The notes beneath the pieces were generated by a model. That model did not search any database. It was not told the DNA's origin and was given only the letters and a program-made list of their open reading frames with translations. Positions 17,677 to 26,511 of a DNA stretch of 64,000 bases are shown piece by piece; within the stretch, counting starts at the first letter, position 1, and each line of letters starts with the position of its first letter. The DNA is taken from positions 16,265 through 80,264 of the forward strand of contig NZ_JAUCZC010000018.1 of assembly GCF_030373265.1 (NCBI RefSeq), written 5' to 3'. This DNA comes from Blastomonas sp. (lineage in GTDB: Bacteria; Pseudomonadota; Alphaproteobacteria; Sphingomonadales; Sphingomonadaceae). Position numbers and translations under genes: made by a program.

Positions 17677-18300
17677 ATGATCAACGCCATAGCCCGTCTG
17701 GAAATTGCGGAAAGCAACTTGGCCATGCGCGCCATGTTCGCGGCCCGCAAGCAGGTCTTTGTAGACCTTCTGAAATGGGACTTGCCGGTCCTCGAGGGTC
17801 AGTTCGAGATCGACCAGTTCGATACCCCCGACGCCCGCTACCTGATCCTGCTTGGCGCAGACAGGCAGCATCGCGCCTCGGCCCGCCTCCTTCCCACCGC
17901 AGGGCCGCATATCCTGGGCGATCTGTATCCCCATTTGTGCGAGGGCGACGTCCCGCGAGGTCCTCGCATTCTCGAAATCTCGCGCTTCTGCCTCGACCGG
18001 AACCAGGATGCTGCGTCGCGTCTGTCGGCCCGCAATCAGCTCGTGACCGCGCTGGTTGATCACGCGATCCATGAGCGCATCGACTGTTATACCGGTGTTG
18101 CCGAGCTCGGCTGGCTCGCACAGATCCTCCGCTTCGGCTGGCAGTGCGAGCCGCTCGGGGAGCCGCACGGCAATACAGGGTCGAAAATCGGGGCCCTGCG
18201 CATCCAGATCGATGACCAGACACGGGCCAGGCTCGAGCGCACTGGCATCTATACCCCGTTATCGCTGCAGCTTGTCGAAAGCCGGGAGTCGGTCGCATGA
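17677..18300 (+). CDS. luxI: LuxI-family acyl-homoserine lactone synthase
   Basis: A 207-residue autoinducer synthase that makes N-acyl-homoserine lactone from S-adenosylmethionine and an acyl carrier. The invariant residues of the family are present: Arg24, Phe28, Trp34, Glu44, Asp46, Asp49, Arg70, Glu100 and Arg103 (in ILEISRFCL). The chain length of the signal cannot be read from the sequence. The start was taken at MINAIARLEIAES; an in-frame upstream extension lacks a ribosome-binding site. Its stop overlaps the phyH start (ATGA), so signal synthesis and the dioxygenase are co-translated. The pairing luxI-phyH is a recurrent arrangement I recall from sphingomonads. Confidence 0.94.
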   Translation: MINAIARLEIAESNLAMRAMFAARKQVFVDLLKWDLPVLEGQFEIDQFDTPDARYLILLGADRQHRASARLLPTAGPHILGDLYPHLCEGDVPRGPRILEISRFCLDRNQDAASRLSARNQLVTALVDHAIHERIDCYTGVAELGWLAQILRFGWQCEPLGEPHGNTGSKIGALRIQIDDQTRARLERTGIYTPLSLQLVESRESVA

Positions 18301-19160
18301 ACGCGATGTCGTCCGAAAAGCTAGCCAGTGCGCTGCTCGATAGAGGCTTTTGCATCGTGCCTGATGTCGTGCCGCGCGCCACCATCGAGGCACTTGCCAG
18401 CGATCTCGACCCGGTGTTTGCGGCGACGCCCTTTGGCCAGGGCAGCTTTTATGGCTACCGAACCAAACGCTTTGGCGGCCTGCTCAAGCTATCGATGCAT
18501 TCGCATGCACTGGTGCTGGAAAACACCATATTGGCGGCAGTAAATTCCATCCTTGGCGATGCCTGCGATCGCATCCAGGTCAATGTCGCCCAAGCCATCG
18601 AGATCCACCCCGGAGAACGGCGTCAGTTCCCTCACCGAGACCATGATATGTGGAACGGCGCAAAGGGAGCGCACGAATATCTCGTCAACGTAATCTGGCC
18701 ACTTACCCCTTTCACTGCAGCCAATGGTGCCACGCACATCTATCCCGATAGCCACGGTGCAGACGGCATGGCCCGGCAGGATCTGAGCGAACCGGCTATC
18801 GCAGAGTGCGACCCCGGAGCCGCAATCTGTTTCCTGGGCTCGACCGCGCACGGAGCAGGCGCAAATGTCACCAGCGAGGTCAGGCGCGGGATCGTCATCG
18901 GGTACAGCCTGGGCTGGCTGAAGCCCTATGAGAATCTCTGGCTTGCCTATCCCCCATCGGTAGCCCGGACTTTTCCTCCAGACCTTGCGGCACTGGCAGG
19001 CTATGTCCAGCACCGTCCCAACCTGGGCAATTACGAGGGCCAATGCCCATCCGTTCTTCTCGACGATGTCGTGCCGGAGCATCTCGGTGCCGTCGACGCC
19101 CTGCGTCCCGATCAGGAAACGATGCTGGCTGCGTTCGCCGAGCAGGAGCGGATAAGCTAG
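18297..19160 (+). CDS. Phytanoyl-CoA dioxygenase (PhyH)-family protein
   Basis: A 287-residue Fe(II)/2-oxoglutarate dioxygenase-like protein. The facial triad is visible as His113 and Asp115 in FPHRDHDMW and a distal His in TAHGAGANVTSEVRRG, whose arginine would bind 2-oxoglutarate. Expected chemistry is hydroxylation of an acyl chain or small metabolite. Because it is translationally coupled to luxI, it could modify the acyl-homoserine lactone or its precursor, but this is inference. The gntR start codon overlaps its stop (taGTG), making a luxI-phyH-gntR unit. Confidence 0.9.
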   Translation: MNAMSSEKLASALLDRGFCIVPDVVPRATIEALASDLDPVFAATPFGQGSFYGYRTKRFGGLLKLSMHSHALVLENTILAAVNSILGDACDRIQVNVAQAIEIHPGERRQFPHRDHDMWNGAKGAHEYLVNVIWPLTPFTAANGATHIYPDSHGADGMARQDLSEPAIAECDPGAAICFLGSTAHGAGANVTSEVRRGIVIGYSLGWLKPYENLWLAYPPSVARTFPPDLAALAGYVQHRPNLGNYEGQCPSVLLDDVVPEHLGAVDALRPDQETMLAAFAEQERIS

Positions 19161-19753
19161 TGAGCCCGGCGCATGTCATCGAACCGACCTATGAAGCGAT
19201 CAAGCGCCGATTGATGCATGGCCACTGGCCGCAGGGAACGCGGCTGGAGGCTGCAAGGATTGCAGACCTGCTGCATGTCAGCATCACACCTGTGCGCGAC
19301 AGCCTGTACCGGCTGACGGGCGAACGGATGGTCGACTTTACGCATGGCGTGGGATTTCATGCTCCGCGGATGACCGAAGGCGATTTGCGCAGCATGCTGG
19401 AGCTGCATCTTGTGCTGATGCTGGCAGCGCTGGCGACGCAAGTGCGCGGTTCAATCACGCCAGTGGGCCGGTTGGACGAAGGATCGGACGGATTTGGTAC
19501 GCTGTTCCTTTCGATCGCCCGGCGCTCGGGCAATGGGGAGCTTGCAAGCTGCATTGCTGGCCTCGGTGCCCGGCTCCATATCGCCCGTCTCGCCGACGCC
19601 GAGATACTCGGCGACACGACTGACGAACTCAGCGATCTTGAAGCGGCCTATGCCAACGACCCAGCCCACCCCGAAGTCCGAGCGCTGTTGCTGCGTTACC
19701 ATGAACGGCGCGCGCAAGACGCTGCTGCCTATATCCGGCATATCACTGCCTGA
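19160..19753 (+). CDS. GntR-family transcriptional regulator coupled to phyH
   Basis: A 197-residue regulator beginning at a GTG that shares its first base with the phyH stop. The winged helix-turn-helix covers residues 8-75: YEAIKRRLMHGHWPQGTRL, then ARIADLLHVSITPVRDSLYRL. The C-terminal helical part (80-197) resembles a reduced FCD ligand domain but without an obvious metal-binding histidine set. FCD regulators sense carboxylic acids or acyl compounds, so the ligand could be a product of the PhyH or LuxI reaction. It may repress its own operon; no operator was identified. Confidence 0.85.
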   Translation: MSPAHVIEPTYEAIKRRLMHGHWPQGTRLEAARIADLLHVSITPVRDSLYRLTGERMVDFTHGVGFHAPRMTEGDLRSMLELHLVLMLAALATQVRGSITPVGRLDEGSDGFGTLFLSIARRSGNGELASCIAGLGARLHIARLADAEILGDTTDELSDLEAAYANDPAHPEVRALLLRYHERRAQDAAAYIRHITA

Positions 19754-20009
19754 ACACCGCGCACGCCCGCCAAAACGTGAGTACAACTGTGCGGAGGACT
19801 TTTCCTTGTCATTGCAATGTCATCCTGACATCATTGGCATGCACGGGGCAGATCTGGCAGCCCGGTGCGGGATATTCCGCCAGGCATTATGAGCGCCTGT
19901 CCATTCAGGGACGGGCGGCCGGTACGGACCACGTGACCTTCTACAAGTCACCGAACGTCGGCGCAGCACTGGATGATGGACAGACTGGCTTTGCCCGGCC
20001 TGTTGATCT

Positions 20010-20639
20010 GTGCCGTGCGGGTACTGCTGCGTGTCTTCGCCAAAATGGAAAAGCCTTTCTTCTGAACGTCACCCGTTCTCGGTGTCATCGGCATGCCACG
20101 CCCATCCGGACGACCGTCCGGTTCAAAGCGAACCAGCATCGCGCGAGACAAGTGATCTAGACGCAGCGTTTCGGGAACATGCCGCAGCGCTGCTCCAGTT
20201 TCTGCGTCGCAAGGCGAGCCCGCAGGAAGCGCCCGATCTGGTGCAGGAGGTGTTCGCAAGGGCAGCAGGCAGCGCCCAGAGGCACAGCTTGGTCAACCCC
20301 GGCGGCTTTCTCCGTCGCATCGCCCAGAACCTGCTGATCGACCGATCGCGCAAGGTTCATCGGCATGGGGCGCCTGAGGTGTCGTTCTGCGAAGAACGGG
20401 ATTTTGCCGCGCCCCCACAGCAGGAATGGAGCATGGAAGCGGCTGATCTGATGAGTTTGTACGAAGCAGCCGTGGATTCGATGTCACCCAGAACGCGCGA
20501 GGTTTTTCTGATGCACCGGGTCGACGAACTGACCTATCGGGAGATACACGAGCATCTGGGAATCAGCGTTGCAACGGTGGAATATCACATGATGAAGGCG
20601 CTCGCGCATATCGCGCAGGCCGTGGACTATACACGATGA
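20010..20639 (+). CDS. ECF sigma factor of the FecI type
   Basis: An extracytoplasmic-function sigma factor. Region 2 is seen as DAAFREHAAALLQFLRRKAS, then DLVQEVFARAAG and GGFLRRIAQNLLIDRSRK. Region 4 is seen as SPRTREVFLMHRVDELTYRE, then IHEHLGISVATVEYHMMKAL. It is followed with a four-base overlap by a FecR anti-sigma gene and then a TonB transducer, the standard cell-surface signalling trio. The N-terminal extension has no good ribosome-binding site, so the true start (GTG at 20010, 20031 or 20082) is uncertain. It probably drives the TonB-receptor/isopeptidase transcript and perhaps the lasso genes. The 256 bases before it contain no supported gene. Confidence 0.88.
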   Translation: MPCGYCCVSSPKWKSLSSERHPFSVSSACHAHPDDRPVQSEPASRETSDLDAAFREHAAALLQFLRRKASPQEAPDLVQEVFARAAGSAQRHSLVNPGGFLRRIAQNLLIDRSRKVHRHGAPEVSFCEERDFAAPPQQEWSMEAADLMSLYEAAVDSMSPRTREVFLMHRVDELTYREIHEHLGISVATVEYHMMKALAHIAQAVDYTR

Positions 20640-21646
20640 CGCACGATCACCGCGATGATGCAATCGATGACGCTGCGCGCGCCTGGCTGATCAAGATGCG
20701 GGGTCCGGACGCCCACCAGCTGCGTCACGAGTTCGAGACTTGGCATAATGCCGACTCTGCGCACAAGGCAGCCTATGAGCGGGCCGAAGCTATCATGGCG
20801 CAGTCCGCTATCCTGAAGGGCTCTATGCGACATGGCCGGGCGCGCAAGTCTCGGCCTGCCGCTCAACGACCTGTCATGCAGCGATGGCTGACCGCCGGTG
20901 CGCTGGCAGCCGCAGCGGCCATGCTATTTCTGGCGATCAGTGCCGGAGGTGCTTCCCTTTCCGGTGCCAATGGCCAAAATCCGATAGCCGCCTGGGCTGC
21001 CGAGCCTCTGATGACAAGGCACGGCGAAATCAGGAGCTTTCGGCTTGATGACGGATCCGTTGTCACGCTCGATACCGACAGCCGCCTCGACGTGGCGTTG
21101 AGCGATAATGCAAGGGTCGTGAAGCTTGGCAGAGGCCGGGCACGCCTGCAGATCGCCACTGACGCGCGGCCATTCCGCATTCTGGCAGGGGCTGGCGAGG
21201 TCACCACCACGCAAGCCTTACTCGATATCGGTTATGACTACGACGGCATGATCGGCGTCACTCTGTCCAATGGCGCGGCGGTAATTGCACCGACTGGTCG
21301 GAACACCTCCAAATCCGTAATCCGCCAGCTTCCTGCAGCAACGCCCCTGGCATATCGCGCCGATGATGCCGGGCTGAGGCTTCGGGCACGGTCGCCAATC
21401 TATGGCGACAGTGAATGGCCGTCTGGCTGGGCAGAATATCGCACGGTCAGGCTCGACCAGCTGGTGGCCGCAGCCAATCGATATGCGGCGGTTCCGATCA
21501 AAATCGAGGACCCTGCCATCGCCCGCCTCGAAGCGTCCGGCCGTTTCAGGATAAGCCAGACGGATACCTTCGTCAGGCGCCTTGCACAGCTGTTCGATCT
21601 TGCCATCGAGCGCAGGGCCAACGGAATATATCTGCAACGGCGATAA
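20636..21646 (+). CDS. FecR-family anti-sigma/sigma regulator
   Basis: A 336-residue inner-membrane regulator. The cytoplasmic N-terminal DUF4880-type segment (residues 10-60, AARAWLIKMRGPDAHQLRHE, then FETWHNADSAHKAAYERA) would bind the sigma factor. One membrane helix follows at about 84-105. The periplasmic FecR domain has TRHGEIRSFRLDDGSVVTLD, split in the family by conserved Gly and Asp. The C-terminal STN-like lobe would contact the N-terminal domain of the TonB transducer encoded next. It overlaps the sigma gene by ATGA. A signal from the outer-membrane receptor would pass through this protein to release the sigma factor. Confidence 0.92.
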   Translation: MTHDHRDDAIDDAARAWLIKMRGPDAHQLRHEFETWHNADSAHKAAYERAEAIMAQSAILKGSMRHGRARKSRPAAQRPVMQRWLTAGALAAAAAMLFLAISAGGASLSGANGQNPIAAWAAEPLMTRHGEIRSFRLDDGSVVTLDTDSRLDVALSDNARVVKLGRGRARLQIATDARPFRILAGAGEVTTTQALLDIGYDYDGMIGVTLSNGAAVIAPTGRNTSKSVIRQLPAATPLAYRADDAGLRLRARSPIYGDSEWPSGWAEYRTVRLDQLVAAANRYAAVPIKIEDPAIARLEASGRFRISQTDTFVRRLAQLFDLAIERRANGIYLQRR

Positions 21647-21749
21647 TTTTTCCATTGCCTGACTAAGGTGCCCAAACAACCAGCGTCATTCCCCCTTCAA
21701 AGGCCGTGTGTCTCCTCGACAAGCGGCCCCAAACCGAAGGGGGATCAGG

Positions 21750-24293
21750 ATGATGTCAGGAAAATCACAGGTGATGCGCGCGCTGATGGCCAGCGTGGCG
21801 CTGGGGCTTATGCCAGGTGCTGCACATGCCCAGCAGCAGGAAAAGATGGTCTACGACCAGCCAGCGCAGGATCTTGGCGACGCGCTGCGCAATGTGGCCA
21901 CGCGAGCCGGAATCGAACTCTACGCTTCGGCGGATGATCTTGAAGGTCTTCAGGCGCCTGCCCTGAAGGGTGATCTGACAACACGGGAAGCCATTGAGGC
22001 CCTGTTGCGTGGCACCCGCCTCGTTGCGCGGTTTGAACGGGGGTCGGTGACGATCGGACGCGCTGAAGGCAGGCGCGCCGATGAAGCCGGCTCGCAATCC
22101 GATCCCATCATCGTGACGGGATCACGCATCAAGGGTGCGCCTTCGGCCGTTCCGGTGACGACGGTGACAAGCGAGGACATCCGCAATGCCGGTCAGAATG
22201 ATCTTGGCGAAGTGGCACGCAGCCTTCCCCAGAACTTCGGTGGGGGTCAAAACCCGGGCATCGGCAACACTCAAGGCGCTGCCAACGAGAACGTCAACGT
22301 CAATGGTGCATCGACATTCAATCTTCGCGGCATTGGGCCCAATGCGACGTTGACACTGATCAATGGCAACCGTTTTGCCTTCAGCGGGGTCAATTCGGTC
22401 ATCGATGTGAGCGCAATTCCCGTGGCTGCGGTCGAGCGTGTCGAGGTGATCGCCGACGGGGCCTCGGCGATTTACGGCGCAGATGCGGTGGCGGGCGTCG
22501 TCAACATCATCCTGCGGCGAAGCTATGATGGCGTATCAACCAGCGCGCGCGTTGGCGGATCGACCGATGGCGGCAATTTCCAGCAGCAATTCAGCGTTCT
22601 GGCCGGCAAGAGCTGGTCGACCGGCGGGGTGCTGGCTGCTTATGATGTCAGCAGCAATTCTTCGATCCAGGCCGGGTCGCGCAGCTATGCAGTCTCGAAT
22701 AATCCGGATGCCACCCTATTTCCCGACCTGCGTCGGCACGCCGTTCTTATCAGCGCCCACCAGGCTTTTGGTGATCGCGTCGAACTGAGCGCCGACGCCA
22801 TTTTCAAGACGGGCAGACAGATCGCGGCCTCGGGCTTCTCGGCCACAGTGCCGATCACCACCTCTGGTAACCAGGTTCGCACCGATTTCGAGACATTCGG
22901 AATTGCTCCGAAAATCGTCGTTGATCTGTCGGACGACTGGACCTTCGAGATCCTCGGCTTTTATGGCACCGACACAACCGATGGTCTTACCCGGATTTTT
23001 TCCGGAGGCATTCAGACGAGCACCGCCCCACGATATTTCTTCAACCGGAATTTCTCGGTTGAGGCGGGGCTTCAGGGCGCGCTGTTCGAGCTGCCTGGAG
23101 GGCCCGCCCGGATTGCAGCGGGCGCTGGTTACCGTTCCAGCTTTTTCGAGGCGAGGCTTGGCGGCAGGGCGTTCGACCAGCTTCGTAAAAACTATTTTGC
23201 CTATGGGGAGCTGTATGTGCCGCTCACCAGCCCGGAACAGGGCGTCGCGCTTGCGCACCGGGCATCGCTCACCGGCGCGCTGCGCTATGAGGACAACTCG
23301 GATTCGGGCGATATCGTCACTCCCAAGGTCGGCATGATCTACGAGCCGGTAGCCGGGCTGACCTTTGGCATCTCATGGGGCAAATCGTTCAAGCTGCCGA
23401 CGCTCTTTCAGCAATATACGGGCTATTCAGCAGTTCTGGTGCCGGTTGGCGGCTTCGGACAGGGTTTTCCGGCGAGCTCGACGCTCGCGGTTGCCCAGGG
23501 GGCCAGCGAGATGCTGGGGCCTGAGCGCTCGGAGAACTGGACCTTCAGCGCGACGGTGAAACCGGCAGGCGGTCTGGAGCTGTCCGCTGCCTATTTTCAT
23601 ATCGACTATACGGACCGGGTAACACCTCCGCTGCCCTCAGGCGCTGGCGCGCTCAATAACCCGATCTTCGCAGATCTCATCACATTCAATCCGTCAGCAG
23701 CCTTGCTCGATGCACTGTTCAGCGGCGCAAATGGCGGGCTACAGAATGGGACTGGCGCTCCCTATGACCCGCAGCGGGTGATTGCGCTTCTCGATGCACG
23801 CACCCGCAATATTGCCCAACAGACCTACAGCGGCGTCGATGTGTCGGCACGATACGACCTTGAGACTGGCCCGGGTCAGCGGCTCTCGCTGAGCGGCGGC
23901 GGTACATGGATGGAAAGCAGCCAGCGTCTTCTTCCCGGCCTGCCCGTGACCGAACTGGCCGGAAACATATTCTTTCCGCCGCATATTCGCGCGCGGGCCG
24001 GGGCGACGTACAGCACAAAGCGGCTTTCGCTTTCCACCTTCGTCAACCATAGCGGCAGCGTGACCGATAATCGCAGACCGGTTCAGACCAAGCTGTCTTC
24101 ATTCACCACCCTGGATCTGACGGCGCGTCTGACGCTGGGGACAGGGACCGAGATCGCGGTCAACGCCCTCAACATTCTCAACGAGAAGCCCGATCGCATC
24201 TTCACGGCGGCCGCGTTCGACGCAGCATTTGATTCAACCAATTACTCGGCGGTCGGACGCTTCCTCGGCCTGACGATACGTCATGACTGGTAA
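21750..24293 (+). CDS. TonB-dependent transducer with STN signalling domain
   Basis: An 847-residue outer-membrane receptor. A signal peptide (about 1-30, ends AAHAQQ) precedes a secretin/TonB short N-terminal domain at about 35-105 (VYDQPAQDLGDALRNVATRA, then GIELYASADDLEGLQ), which talks to FecR. The plug starts at about 125 (DPIIVTGSRIKGAPSAVPVT) and includes a VERVEVIADGASAIYGADAVAGVVNII box, broken by strand turns. The beta-barrel runs to the C-terminus, ending in RFLGLTIRHDW. Receptors at this position in isopeptidase-type lasso clusters are thought to import the lasso peptide. The ATG follows gggatcagg; a second ATG is adjacent. The isopeptidase gene overlaps its end by 11 bases. Confidence 0.93.
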   Translation: MMSGKSQVMRALMASVALGLMPGAAHAQQQEKMVYDQPAQDLGDALRNVATRAGIELYASADDLEGLQAPALKGDLTTREAIEALLRGTRLVARFERGSVTIGRAEGRRADEAGSQSDPIIVTGSRIKGAPSAVPVTTVTSEDIRNAGQNDLGEVARSLPQNFGGGQNPGIGNTQGAANENVNVNGASTFNLRGIGPNATLTLINGNRFAFSGVNSVIDVSAIPVAAVERVEVIADGASAIYGADAVAGVVNIILRRSYDGVSTSARVGGSTDGGNFQQQFSVLAGKSWSTGGVLAAYDVSSNSSIQAGSRSYAVSNNPDATLFPDLRRHAVLISAHQAFGDRVELSADAIFKTGRQIAASGFSATVPITTSGNQVRTDFETFGIAPKIVVDLSDDWTFEILGFYGTDTTDGLTRIFSGGIQTSTAPRYFFNRNFSVEAGLQGALFELPGGPARIAAGAGYRSSFFEARLGGRAFDQLRKNYFAYGELYVPLTSPEQGVALAHRASLTGALRYEDNSDSGDIVTPKVGMIYEPVAGLTFGISWGKSFKLPTLFQQYTGYSAVLVPVGGFGQGFPASSTLAVAQGASEMLGPERSENWTFSATVKPAGGLELSAAYFHIDYTDRVTPPLPSGAGALNNPIFADLITFNPSAALLDALFSGANGGLQNGTGAPYDPQRVIALLDARTRNIAQQTYSGVDVSARYDLETGPGQRLSLSGGGTWMESSQRLLPGLPVTELAGNIFFPPHIRARAGATYSTKRLSLSTFVNHSGSVTDNRRPVQTKLSSFTTLDLTARLTLGTGTEIAVNALNILNEKPDRIFTAAAFDAAFDSTNYSAVGRFLGLTIRHDW

Positions 24294-26511
24294 GCCGCGC
24301 ATGATCCGTACAGGGACAACAGTCTGGTCACTGTTTGCTGGCATGTCGTTGATCGCCCTGCCGAGTGCAGCGGGGGGTATGGAACCCAATCGCTATTGGT
24401 CGGCGGAAGATATTGTTACGGTTCCAAAAGTCATCTCGCTTGCGCTGTCATCCGATGGAAAGGATCTGGCCTATATCGAAAAGGTGGCCGATCTCCGGGA
24501 GAACCGAACGCTTTACATCGTGTACCATCTGGATTTGGCTACCCGGGTGCGAAAAGAGATCGTGCGTGCCGCTTCCGCTGACCATCTCAAGGCGATCGCG
24601 GGCGCCAGAGAGTGGAATGTGCTGCTTGACCTTGGTCAAGGGCAGCAGCTTTATCGGATTGACGCGAGATTGAATGTCGGACTCGTCGTCGCGAATGAGG
24701 ACAATGTTCAGGTCGGACAGACAGAAGGTGGTTTGTTTGCGGTTACGAATAACGCGCCGCACAGGGTCGGCGTGTTAGGATATGACTGGTCCCCGGATCG
24801 CAAATGGTTGTGGTATACTGCACTTAAGCCGACAATCGACCGCCCTCAGCTGAAGCGGGACGACGATGTCATAGCTCAAAAGCACAGGCGCCGTGCACCG
24901 GTCAGTGCGATGGTCGAACTGCGCCTGCGGTCGCCAACGGGTGAAGACATACTTGTTGCAACACGTCCTACGAAAGACCGTCTTGCCTTCTATTTCGCCG
25001 GCACCGTGAAATGGACCAAAGATGGCTTACGCTATTACGTCGAAACCACATCCGGCACACAAAGCGATGAATCTGAAGCCTTTGAACTGAAGTTCGGATC
25101 AACGGCCAGCATGTCAGTTGGAAAACAGCAAGGTCTACCTTCGGTTGATTTTGTCCGAGGGCCTCGCGGGGGCCTCCTCGCCAGCAGCGGATTGGGAACG
25201 GCGTTCGAATTGGTCGAGACCCAGGCCAGCGCTCCGCAACACAGTTACGGCAAGTATCCTTTCTATGTGGGGGATCCACGGGCCGCGGCAAGCTGGCGCT
25301 CTACCGATGGTCAGAGAACAGTTCTTGGAATGCGGACGACCAAGCATCCGCGCTACGGATTGGCGCTTGTGACCTTACGCGGCGTGCGACCGATCTTGAC
25401 CAATGGAAGTCTGACCCGGTGCGATTTTCGTGCGGACGTGGACTGGGGCGTCTGTGTCGAAGAGTCGATGACACAATCACCTAGGCTGGTCAGGGTTAAG
25501 CCCGGCACCGGCACGGTCGACAACATCATCGAACTTTCCGCGCGACACCAAGCTGTAACACCCTTGCGCACAACGGCACATACATGGACCAATCGACATG
25601 GGCTCAATACAACAGGGTTCATCGTCTGGCCCCGCGGGTTTGAAAGGGGTCAGAAATATCCTGCCATTGTCGTTACGCACGGAAGCGATGCCGACGAGCG
25701 TTTTGCCGAACAGGACTTCCAATGGGATTATCCCGTTCAGCTTTGGGCAGAGCGTGGATACATGGTCGTTCTCGTAAATGAACCGTCCCCGAGGCAGGAT
25801 CCGGCCTTGATGGCGGCCTATGCCCAGTGGCGGGCTGGGCGTGGCGAACTGACACCTGAAGAACTTCAGCGCCATGTCTGGCTGAACGTTATTGATACCC
25901 TGGAAGATGTTGTTGGCCAGATGGCAAAAGAAGGCGCGTTGGATGTCACACGCGTTGGCATCGCAGGATATAGCCGCGGTTCTCAGATTGCGAATGTTGC
26001 AGTGACGCAATCTGGTCTGTTCAAAGCCGCGTCCAGTGGCGATGGCAGTTTCCTCGAGCCTGCAGCCTATCATGAAGCGATCCGCTCCTATACCGCCATC
26101 TTCGGGGGGCCGCCTGTAGGTGAAAATCTGCCAAACTACCGGCGCCTTTCGCCATCGCTACGCGCAGATCGTGTGTGCGCGCCGGTGCTCCACCAAATGG
26201 CGGCCCCGTTCGCAGGGGCAATAGATTTCCATTTGGCGCTGCGATCTGCGCGCGTTCCGGCCCAGATCGGCCTTTATCCCGGCGAGACTGCTGCAACGGA
26301 TGAAACGCATCTGTTTCACATTCCCTCCAACCGCCTTCAGGCTATGCGCGAAAACCTTGCCTGGTTCGATTTCTGGCTACGCGGCGAGCGTGACCGCGAT
26401 TTTGAATTCCCGGATGATTTTGACCGATGGGCGCGAATGGCGGAGGATCTGCCGGAAAGGTGCCGACTCCAGCCTCTAAGCAACGCGGCGGATGCGTCGG
26501 TCATCAAATAG
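24283..26511 (+). CDS. AtxE2-type lasso peptide isopeptidase
   Basis: A 742-residue prolyl-oligopeptidase-family serine hydrolase. A signal peptide (MIRTGTTVWSLFAGMSLIAL, then PSAAGG) sends it to the periplasm. A beta-propeller-like region (about 45-430) is followed by an alpha/beta hydrolase domain. The nucleophile is Ser564 in AGYSRGSQ and the catalytic histidine is probably His676 in TDETHLFHI. AtxE2 enzymes cut the isopeptide bond that closes the lasso ring, linearising the threaded peptide after uptake. Being directly downstream of the TonB transducer and convergent with the lasso synthesis genes strongly supports this identity. Its last eight bases overlap the cyclase gene on the other strand. 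By eye its base composition is more AT-rich than the chromosomal genes. Confidence 0.92.
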   Translation: MTGKPRMIRTGTTVWSLFAGMSLIALPSAAGGMEPNRYWSAEDIVTVPKVISLALSSDGKDLAYIEKVADLRENRTLYIVYHLDLATRVRKEIVRAASADHLKAIAGAREWNVLLDLGQGQQLYRIDARLNVGLVVANEDNVQVGQTEGGLFAVTNNAPHRVGVLGYDWSPDRKWLWYTALKPTIDRPQLKRDDDVIAQKHRRRAPVSAMVELRLRSPTGEDILVATRPTKDRLAFYFAGTVKWTKDGLRYYVETTSGTQSDESEAFELKFGSTASMSVGKQQGLPSVDFVRGPRGGLLASSGLGTAFELVETQASAPQHSYGKYPFYVGDPRAAASWRSTDGQRTVLGMRTTKHPRYGLALVTLRGVRPILTNGSLTRCDFRADVDWGVCVEESMTQSPRLVRVKPGTGTVDNIIELSARHQAVTPLRTTAHTWTNRHGLNTTGFIVWPRGFERGQKYPAIVVTHGSDADERFAEQDFQWDYPVQLWAERGYMVVLVNEPSPRQDPALMAAYAQWRAGRGELTPEELQRHVWLNVIDTLEDVVGQMAKEGALDVTRVGIAGYSRGSQIANVAVTQSGLFKAASSGDGSFLEPAAYHEAIRSYTAIFGGPPVGENLPNYRRLSPSLRADRVCAPVLHQMAAPFAGAIDFHLALRSARVPAQIGLYPGETAATDETHLFHIPSNRLQAMRENLAWFDFWLRGERDRDFEFPDDFDRWARMAEDLPERCRLQPLSNAADASVIK

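Noticed and set aside
17439..17750. A leftward 103-codon frame in the luxR-luxI gap
   Set aside because: No motif, no ribosome-binding site, and it runs into the luxI coding region on the other strand.
19777..20160. A rightward 127-codon frame before the sigma factor
   Set aside because: It overlaps the sigma gene in another frame, and the product is compositionally like non-coding DNA.
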